Assembly (NCBI RefSeq): GCF_030272615.1
Contig: NC_081405.1
Coordinates: forward strand, 469,138,008-469,202,007
Direction: 5' to 3'
DNA from: Cryptomeria japonica
Taxonomy: Eukaryota > Streptophyta > Pinopsida > Cupressales > Cupressaceae
DNA length: 64,000 bases
This document shows, piece by piece, positions 56,142-64,000 of this stretch. The notes below the pieces were generated by a model. That model was given only the letters and a program-made list of their open reading frames with translations, did not search any database and had not been told where the DNA came from. The position numbers and the translations under genes were made by a program. Position 1 is the stretch's first letter. Each line of letters begins with the position of its first letter.

Positions 56142-58804
56142 TGTAACATCCTAAAATTGCACCCATTGTAATTTTCAACTTCATTTGGGTTTTTGCCTTA
56201 GTGTTTTTACCCCTCGGCCTGATCAGTGACCTGATTATGCTCATAAATGACAAAATTTTCATTCAACTCAGTAATCCACATTGCTTGCACCTTGATCCTA
56301 CCCCAAATTAGGGCAAGACCAGGGCATAATACCCTGGTCCCCCTTAATGGGGACCTATCTTGGACCCCTCCCCCTGACCTATATCAAATTTGAAGTGGGA
56401 AAACCCCTCTATGTCAGCTCATGTCAGAAAATTAATCAATTAATCCTATGGGAAAGTATATAAGAGGGATTTCCCCTCTCATTTGAATATCATGAAATTA
56501 AATCAAGCATTCAAGCATCCAAGAGATCAAACATTCAATCATTTAAGAGAAATTGATTATTTTCAATCTTCCTTCAAGCTTTGGAGCAGTAATAGAGTCA
56601 AGATTTCAAGAATTGAAGAGGAGATTATCATTCTAATCCATGAAATCATATTTCCATGTGGAGGCAAGCAAAACTTCACAAGGAGGTATAAGCATTTCAT
56701 TTTCAGTCAATTCAACATCCCTTCAAAGAGGAGGATTTCTACTTTCAATCATTTCAATTACATTATTTCAACCACTTGGCTAATTCCAAAATCGGGGTTT
56801 GACTTAAAGGAAAACCCCTATTTGCAACACATTTCCATTTCCTTTTGTGTGCAGAAAGAAAGTGCACAGTTGTTCTTCTAGAGTTAAGCTTTATTTGCAA
56901 ATACGGAAAAACCCTTTTTGACATGTAGAAAGTTCAGAGGATCGATAGGAGGGTGACCTTCTCTGGACACACGAGCCCTGCAACTTTTGGTAGATTTCAT
57001 AGAGTAGCTCTAAATAATCTCAAACTTCTTAGATATAGGTGTACGACGAAATCCCGAATCTGTAGCTCATTGTTTTCTCATATTTGTCTTCATTTCTAGC
57101 ACTTATTCTTAATTCAAATAGTCAACTTACAAAAGAGGGTCAATCACATGCCAAACACAATCAATATACTTAGTATTCAGTCCTTTGTGTCATTTAGGAT
57201 TGGATCAAGTATATTCATCCCCTCTTTTGAATGTAAAGTCTCCCCAAGTGAAAATTTAGCTTAGTGAATTCTCCTTTCCCTGTAGAGAATTTGCTAAGCT
57301 ATAGAGAATTTGCTAAGCTTCTCAATTTTCTAATTTACACTAGCATAACACACTTTTCTACCCATATTGGGGCATCTTATATCATATCACGGTAGTTTCT
57401 TATCTCATATCTTCTCGTAACAAGGGGCTTTCCTCCAAAACAAGGCTCAATTCTGTTATGCTATCTTATCTTTCTTAAATCCATCCTCTATCTAATAATC
57501 TCACATGCTAGTCTACAACTATTATGTCTATGATGTATCAATTGGAAATATCTATTTCAAGTTTCAGTTTCATCTCGTTGGGGGAAACCTCGTCTGATCA
57601 ACAAAAATCTGCCTTTGTGTCATGACTCTCTCCTTTAGCTTCGCATCTCTTAGCAAAGACATGCTCGCTAAAGTGGGGGAAAAAATTAATATGAAAAATT
57701 GTACCCTTTTTAATTCATCACATTAAATGGTGCTTTCCTCCATGTCATTGAAGGTCATGTACTACCATCTTTGTCCTTTTGTCCATCGAGATTACTTTGT
57801 CAGCTTCAAACTAGAATTTCACCAACTTTGTCGACCTGTCAACTTTGGAACTATAGCATGGCACGAGGATGTCCATGTGGCATGTTAGTATCCCATAAAT
57901 CAGATAGTTTGTAGGTGGTCATTTGAGCATTACGCCTATGCCTATAAGGAATCGTAAAGCCCTTGCGTGCACCCACCAATGTCAATTTTTTGTCCAAGGT
58001 CTATATCTCTCTCGTTAGAAGGTGTTTTTTGGATCTTTTGGCATTTCAAGATCACTTCTTGTAGGTTAGAGATTTCGGAGATCTTCTTGAGCATCACTTA
58101 TAGATTTTCCAGCACTTCATAGTCCACCATTGTTGCAATCTTTCAAACAACTCATAGTGCCATCTTCACAGGTCACACAAGGGGAGTTTACTTACCTCTT
58201 TCTTTGATTCATTTACATATTTACATTCATCCATTTTGTATCTATTTATAATTCTCTATCATCTTTATCATTGTATTATTCTTATGTCTCTCTTTGGGTT
58301 GTCTGTGGTAGTGTAAACACCAAAATAGAGGTTTGACTTAGGCAGACTCCAAAACACAACCCCAACATTATCCCTTCTTGCTTGTGTGTAGGTTGACGAT
58401 GGTGGAAGAATTATTTTCTTGCAAGAGGCTTCTATCATGGACCAATTGTAAACTTCCTTTTATTCGTGCTCATCTTATCTTATTCCCTCATATCCTACAA
58501 TATTTTTTTTACTTCATTTTCTACATTATCTATTTAATAGCTTAGTCTCTTCCCAAAACTTTTTTCATAGTTTTTGTACCTCACAGGATGACAACATGTC
58601 GCGCTGGTGTCTTGGATCTACGCGCTTGTCCTTAGGACAGAGGCTTATCAGATCCACTAGAGAGTCTTGGTTTGTGGTTTATTAGCTAAATTTGTCATTT
58701 TCACCCCCTGGCTCATCCTTAGAGCTAGTATAAGTGAGGTATTGGAGGACCGGTTTGTCTTCTAGGGTTTATCATCCTTGAGGTGGCAAATTTCCTCCAT
58801 TATA
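56142..58804 (+). repeat. Element D 3' LTR (end approximate)
   Basis: It begins TGTAACATCC, the first three bases lying within the Copia-3 target duplication. Its distal third matches the reverse complement of the Gypsy-2 LTR. A TCTGTGGTRGTG...ACAACCCCAACA block appears at about 58300-58370. A GGTTTATCATC...TTTCCTCC block appears at 58766-58799 and marks the likely end near CATTATA. No supported gene lies inside. Confidence 0.68.
56457..56464 (+). promoter_or_regulatory. TATA box in the element D LTR
   Basis: TATATAAG lies about 315 bases into the LTR, a usual place for the retrotransposon promoter. Confidence 0.55.
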
Positions 58805-60287
58805 GGGTGGATAACTACTAGGGAATTTATCCCTAAGTAGGGAACACAATCACTTTGGGATGCATGTCATTTTTCTCACTCTCTCTTATTCCTTTTCCAT
58901 CATTTATTTTTCATATCACTTATATAGCTAGACATCAAAGACACAATTTTTTTTAAAGAGATACATCACATTAAAAAACCTAAATAAGATGCATATAACT
59001 TATTAACATGATTGCATAACATTAAGCACAAGTAGAAATAAACCCACAATGTCTAACTTTCATCTCCTAGGGTATCCTAATGATATTACTGCAATGCAAC
59101 AATTGAATGGATATGTGCAACATTTATAATGACACATGATACAACCCCTACTTAAACTAATGCCTTTTTCATTAAACATAACATAAGAAAGTGCTCATTT
59201 TAAAACATAGTCATAATAACCATGAGATATAGCATAACTAACACTTCTAGGAAGCTATGTTCATTTTAGGCACCAATATCAAATGTTTATAACCTATCAA
59301 ATATTGCAAGCACAATAATTCTACACATTCCTAAAATATAGTTGGAACCAATTCCACATAGAATGAACATATGAAAACATAATTGCATTATATCTTATGT
59401 CTTATACATAATTTACATTATAGTTTATACCAATATTTATAATATGAATTTCATGATACAATGATCACATGAATGATATACAAATACAAGGGCATAGACA
59501 AATCTTTACATACAACATAGATTACATTTGCATCATAAATCCATAACACTAGAGTTGAAGAGAATAAGATACATCCACACACTCATGAACAACCACAAGA
59601 CATCCCAGTGGAAGAAGGCATCAATCACCTGACCATGTGGAACCAAAAAGGTCCACCCCTATGCTGCATAGAATGACATAACGCCCCACACATGTCACTT
59701 GACCTAGGACAAAACCTATACATACAAGGGAATACAAACATACATAAGGAATAGATATATATAATAATTGAAACACCAAAATGCATAGACTCAACCACAA
59801 GACACAAACTTTCCTGAGGCTTCCACAAATCCACATAGGATAGGGTAGTAGGTTACATCACATGGAATCAACATGAGTTATCCTCAGGTCCGACCCTCTC
59901 CAAATTCCAGACACTGATACCCATTTGACTCCACATGTGGAACCAAACAATCCTTCCATGGAGGCAAGGAAGTTCGATCTGCCATATAGGCCTTCCCAAT
60001 CTCATCTCGAGCCTAAATGAGCACTCCAAGCCATGAGATATAATCCTTTGTCTATACAGGCACATAAGGTATGATTAGGGCACCAACAATTATCTTATAA
60101 ATTTGTGTTCAACCCAACCCAATTCATTTAATTTAATGTTATCACTTTATTAACCAACTCTCAATGACATATCCTCACAACCACTTTAGGGCCTCAACAC
60201 CCACTTGAGATCCACTCCCCTTAACTTGCACCTAGACACCACTAACCTATGGGTACAACATGAGGATCACAACAAAATCATAACATT
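58805..60287. other. Unassigned non-coding interval
   Basis: No retroelement domain, LTR boundary or gene is recognised. It is AT-rich with ACATGTGGAACCAAA-like phrases near 59632 and 59932. Probably an older, unrecognised repeat. Confidence 0.4.
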
Positions 60288-61343
60288 TGTAGACACTGAA
60301 AAATGTTATTTTCATCACATACTAATTTATCGTCTTATTAATTAAATAATTATTAATTATTTAAGTAAGCTAATTTATTCTTCTAATTAATTCAAATCAT
60401 TATTAATTTCCCAATTTCACCTTCTAAATCATTTTAATCAATTAACCATATCTCAAATATTAATTATTTAATTAATTTTGTTGAAATTTCCTATGATTAA
60501 ATAATACCTTTTGAATTATTTAATTAATTAATTTAATATATCCAAATCCCTAAATTCTAATTTCCAATTAATTTCATTTAATTTCACATTTTCAAATTCA
60601 AATTCCCCACTTTGCAAATTTCATTTAATTTCAATAAATTTCATGTGTGTTTCATCATTCGAAAGTCCAAATTCAAATTCAATTTCAAAATCCTATAGCA
60701 CATGTTGAAATCAAAATTGGTTCATCAAATCAGTTGACTAATTAGCTAACTAATCAATCCCCCTTTTAACTCTCAATCACCTTTTTCTAACTAACTAGTT
60801 ATCTCAATCAATTCAGTCATCTCTCCAATCAATTCAGTCAACTAGCTAGTCTATTTAGTTCACTAGCCAATCTATTTAGTTGACTCCCCAATCAATCATG
60901 TTAACAAATCAATCAATCATGTTAACAAATCAATCAAATCAGTTAACAAGTCAATAAAGATGAGGTAACTGATCAATCAATTTCAGTTGACTATCAATCA
61001 GGACTTGAGTTCAAAATCCCTCCCCATCTGTGTTGAAAATCTATAAAAACAACATCATTTTCTCAATCAAGCTAGAATCACAGTGTTCGAAATAGTTGCT
61101 AACCTATGTAGGAAAACAGTGCAATACCTGAGAGCCAATTCAACAACAACTAAGTAGAAGAGAAATGGAAGCCTTGTTAAATCAATTGAGGGAATGTTAA
61201 ATTAGATTTCAATTCATTTCATAATTCAATTGATATTAGCATAATTTCATTGTAATTTAGGAGTAATTTGATTATATTAGAGTTGGTGATTCACTCTGAT
61301 AATCTAATTATGTTATTTATGCTTAATTCACCCCTAAAAACCA
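60288..61343 (+). repeat. Element E 5' LTR
   Basis: The LTR is 1,056 bp, TGTAGACACTG to AAAAACCA, one base before the primer site. It is rich in TTAATTAAATAATT and in GTTAACAAATCAATCAA direct repeats (about 60895-60945). Confidence 0.78.
61042..61048 (+). promoter_or_regulatory. TATA box in the element E LTR
   Basis: TATAAAA inside TTGAAAATCTATAAAAAC, about 300 bases before the LTR end. The Tat-1 LTR has the equivalent TTGAGC-side CTATAAA on the minus strand. Confidence 0.6.
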
Positions 61344-61344
61344 A

Positions 61345-61363
61345 TGGTGAACCTAACATGAAC
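61345..61363 (+). other. Element E primer binding site, tRNA-Trp-like
   Basis: TGGTGAACCTAACATGAAC differs from the Tat-1 site by two G-to-A changes. Confidence 0.75.
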
Positions 61364-63080
61364 AGATAGATATAACCTTCATTCTCTATATTTTTTTTGC
61401 AAGTCCGTACAAACCCAGAAATTGCAAGTTCTCAATTGACAATGCAGAAATCTACAATTGCAAATATCAATTTGCAATTGATGTCATATTCCTTGACAAT
61501 TGCTTTCATAATGTCTCACAATTGCTAAAAATGATCCGCAATTGCCAGAAGGGTTCAAAATTGAAATTTTGTTTATAGTTTCTCAGTTAATTGGTTTCAC
61601 ACACCTAACCCATAAATATTTTCTAATTCTGGAAAACTTATTTTTTTGCATGAGATGTGTCTAATCTGATGACATGAAGGGTTACATTCAATATTTTAGG
61701 TGCAATATGGAGGAGACAACACAAGAGGTAGATCAAAGCACTCCAAAGCCTTCTAAAAGCAGAGATAAAACTTTGTGAACTTGAAGAGGAATAGGCAATC
61801 GCTCAATACCACAGAAACATTCATCGATTCTTTGCCAAGTTTGATTTCCACGATGATATTGAAGTGATGGCTCATGTAATCTAGAGTGATATCATCACAA
61901 AATGACTTTTCTTCTATCTTTTCATTCTTTTTAACTTTCCAAAAAAAAATCAGTTTAACTAATTCGCAATTGCTCAGTAGGTAGTTCGCATTCGCTGTTA
62001 CATAAATTCACAATTGATTAGTAGTTAGTTCGCATTTACTATTATAATAGTTCGCAATTGATCAGTAGTGAGTTCACATTTGCATGATTGGGCTAAAATG
62101 TTTCTATTCAATCTTTTTTTTGTTCTTTTTCATTAATTATCTTTGTTTCTACAAACAAAGAGGTCAAAAATTTTAACTAAAAAGAAAAAAGAAAAAAAGA
62201 ATTAGGCTAGATAGCCTACCATGTATCAACTAACATTTTCTGATTTTCTTGTAGGGGTACCTTAGAAATACTTCATTTTAGTGTAAATAAAATAAAACTA
62301 CAAACAATCTATTTTATTTTTTCACAATTGGTATGAGGGATAAAATTAACACCATGTTTTTATGGAGAAACATCTCCATTTAGACTAGACAATTTTGCAA
62401 TTGGGTTAAAAAGAACATTGTTTTCTGTGTTTGTGAGGTGATACGTATATGATCTCCCCTGTTTTTGGTGATAATAAAGCTAGACCCACCTCTTCATGCT
62501 TTATTTCATTTACTGTACTAGGATAAAACCTTTAGAAGGCTTGCCTCCCAGGTAGCCCATAAGGTCAAGTGAGAGGGAATGACCTAAGTGGTAACGACTA
62601 AAGCCAAGTATTCTAAACCACTATAAAATAAATGTGTTTGCAATGAAAATTGTAAGAAACAGGTGATACATGTTGTCATAATGGCGTTATGCCTCCCTTA
62701 GTGTCTTTGGAATGTAAAAATCTAAAGAGCACAACCTCTTCAAACTGGGAGACCTCCTTAACGGAGTGTAACACACTGCTGATTATGACCACTTGAACAA
62801 AAGGTTGATTAAAAAAATTTAGGATTTAGAGGCCAAACCAAGTCAATAACAAGACACTTGAATTATCATAGTGCAAGGGTGGGGAAGAATCTGCCCCCAA
62901 GATACCCTATATCTCCTAGGATAATGGGCCAATTGAGGAGCGATCTTTTTTGGTCTAATTTTTGGAAAAAGGCAAAAACAATGGGCACACCCTAGGGTGT
63001 GATAGGGTTGTTTGAGCTAACGGAGTATCAAGATGTGGGTTGTGGTAATACTTATGACCTTTTGTCCTTAGGAGAGTCTT
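61364..63080 (+). other. Element E leader
   Basis: No intact gene. CAATTG-centred repeats occur at 61420-61560 and 61965-62095. A coding-like scrap starts at ATG 61709 (METTQEVDQSTPKPSKSRDK, then a stop) and goes on in broken frames (FAKFDFHDDIEVMAHVI) to about 61900. Confidence 0.55.
61965..62095. repeat. CGCAATTG-type repeat array in the element E leader
   Basis: TTCGCAATTGCTCAGTAG, TTCGCATTCGCTG, TTCACAATTGATTAGTAG, TTCGCATTTACT, TTCGCAATTGATCAGTAG and TTCACATTTGC follow at 20-30-base spacing. Confidence 0.75.
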
Positions 63081-63097
63081 CTTGATGTGCTATCGAA

Positions 63098-64000
63098 TTG
63101 CCAAAATACTATCAAAAGCAAAATGGGGTCTTGAGAAAGATCTCAACATTCATGAGGATTTGCAAAATTCCTCTGAACAAGTGCTCTCTTTGTTTAAGAT
63201 TGTTTACTTTGCTTGCTACTGTGTCTCTGCAATACCAAATTCAACAAGATCAACACATCAACAAAATCAAGTCTCTACAACCCGATCTTGGACCAAACAA
63301 TGACCAATTAGCAATAATTGATAGTTTGGACAACCTCGTTTGGGAATTAAAAGTTAATTGTGCCCAGTATGACATAGTTGAAACTGTCATAGACAATGAC
63401 ATCCAAAAATCTGTCCGTCTTGATGAAAAATTGAGGAAAATATTAAAAACGCAACTCAAAAGGAAGCCATCAGACAATTGGTTGAAAAGACCATATCAAA
63501 GTTTCTAAACCCTCGTTAGAGTTCTTAAAGAAAAGTGTCAATCATTCCTAGGTTCTACATAGTTTGCATTGTAGTCTTTAGCATATGGGTCTAAGAGGAG
63601 ATGGTAAATTCTCATTTGATCAACCCAATCTTGGGCCAAACAATGTTCAATTAAAAATAATTGATGGTTTAAATATTCTTGTTGAGTTGTTGATAGTTTA
63701 TCAAGACCAATACGACATAGTCCAAGTTGTCATAGATGATGAAGTTTGAAAGTTAGTACAAATTGACATAGACCTTGAAAATCAAATCAAAGAAGAGGCA
63801 GAACTAGAAGCATTTTGGCAATACACTGAAAACCTTATGTTTGAATTCCGAAATCCTTGGTAAAAAGTCTTCATTCATAGATTGCATTGTCTACATTAGA
63901 GAGTCTTAAAAGCATACCTAGTTGCATGGGTTTGAAAGGAGATGGTTAGTTTCCATTCGAACAACCCAACCTTTGACCAAGTGAAAGTCAATTAGAAATA
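63098..64000 (+). repeat. Tandem ~342-bp repeat with a conserved reading frame
   Basis: CAACCCRATCTTGGRCCAAACAA recurs at 63278 and 63621, and a third copy starts at 63962 (CAACCCAACC). Unit 1 lies in an open frame ending at 63508 (PDLGPNNDQLAIIDSLDNLV, then QYDIVETVIDND). Unit 2 encodes the same pattern (PNLGPNNVQLKIIDGLN, QYDIVQVVIDDE) before a stop. The third copy is cut by the window edge. Function unknown. Confidence 0.75.

Larger units (their letters stand above)
60288..64000 (+). mobile_element. Element E, Tat-1 relative (5' part only)
   Basis: LTR (60288-61343), tRNA-Trp-like primer site and a long leader on the plus strand, running off the window. The LTR start (TGTAGACAC), AT-rich middle, TATA position and primer site all match Tat-1 in reverse complement. 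Confidence 0.78.

Noticed and set aside
56483-56881. 132-codon plus-strand ORF
   Set aside because: Lies in the element D LTR just after the TATA box, has no domain, and its length is plausible by chance in AT-rich sequence.
59621-59836. Hydrophobic minus-strand ORF, open in two frames
   Set aside because: Two overlapping frames open at once, no motif and no context; treated as chance.
58805-60287. Possible further LTR
   Set aside because: No TG...CA pair, primer site or PPT could be matched, so left unassigned.
1-64000. CRISPR array, operons, riboswitches, tRNA or rRNA genes
   Set aside because: All spaced repeats are LTR or leader repeats without spacer diversity, and no cloverleaf or rRNA segment was recognised.

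Overview
This window looks like intergenic heterochromatin from a large-genome land plant. I found no host gene, tRNA, rRNA or CRISPR array. Nearly every base can be assigned to LTR retrotransposons of two superfamilies. The first is Ty1/copia (gag UBN2-type domain, DSG protease, integrase, RT, RNase H, initiator-Met-tRNA primer site). The second is Ty3/gypsy of the Tat type (RT followed by two RNase H domains, tRNA-Trp-like primer site). The nesting, long LTRs and heavy decay (CAG/CGA turned into TAG/TGA) fit a gymnosperm or another very large plant genome. That is inference, and the species cannot be named. All similarities between copies were judged by eye.

Layout, left to right. 1-6176: Copia-1 (minus), whose left LTR is cut by the window edge. 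6177-19127: Tat-1, a gypsy element (minus) with gag, protease, RT, two RNase H domains, integrase, a long repeat-rich leader and a 5' LTR. 19128-36832: Copia-2 (minus), entered three times. The entries are a 7.84-kb composite at 19993-27832 (target duplication CAAAT), a solo LTR at 29743-31237, and a shrunken mini-element at 34860-36507. 36833-39697 plus 56142-58804: element D, a plus-strand gypsy relative with gag/protease but no RT or integrase. D is split by Gypsy-2 (39698-49422, minus; GGGGT/GGGGC) and by Copia-3 (49435-56139, minus; perfect AATGT duplication). 58805-60287: unassigned. 60288-64000: start of element E (plus), a Tat-1 relative, with LTR, primer site and leader.

The boundaries read as a Russian doll. 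D is the oldest host. Copia-2, Gypsy-2 and Copia-3 sit in D. Tat-1 appears to sit in the Copia-2 RNase H region, and Copia-1 probably lies in or against the 3' region of Tat-1. Where an insertion can be removed on paper (19993-27832 and 29743-31237), the interrupted Copia-2 reading frame rejoins cleanly.

The most unusual contents are: (i) an accessory ORF of about 1,050 codons with no retroviral domain (24091-27274, minus), carried by a pol-less LTR element that lies beside an inverted partial copy of itself; (ii) a decayed coiled-coil gene antisense to Gypsy-2, between its integrase and 3' LTR; (iii) a complementary pair of related elements, one gag-only (D) and one with pol but no recognisable gag (Gypsy-2); and (iv) recurring short-repeat arrays in the untranslated leaders of Tat-1 and E.
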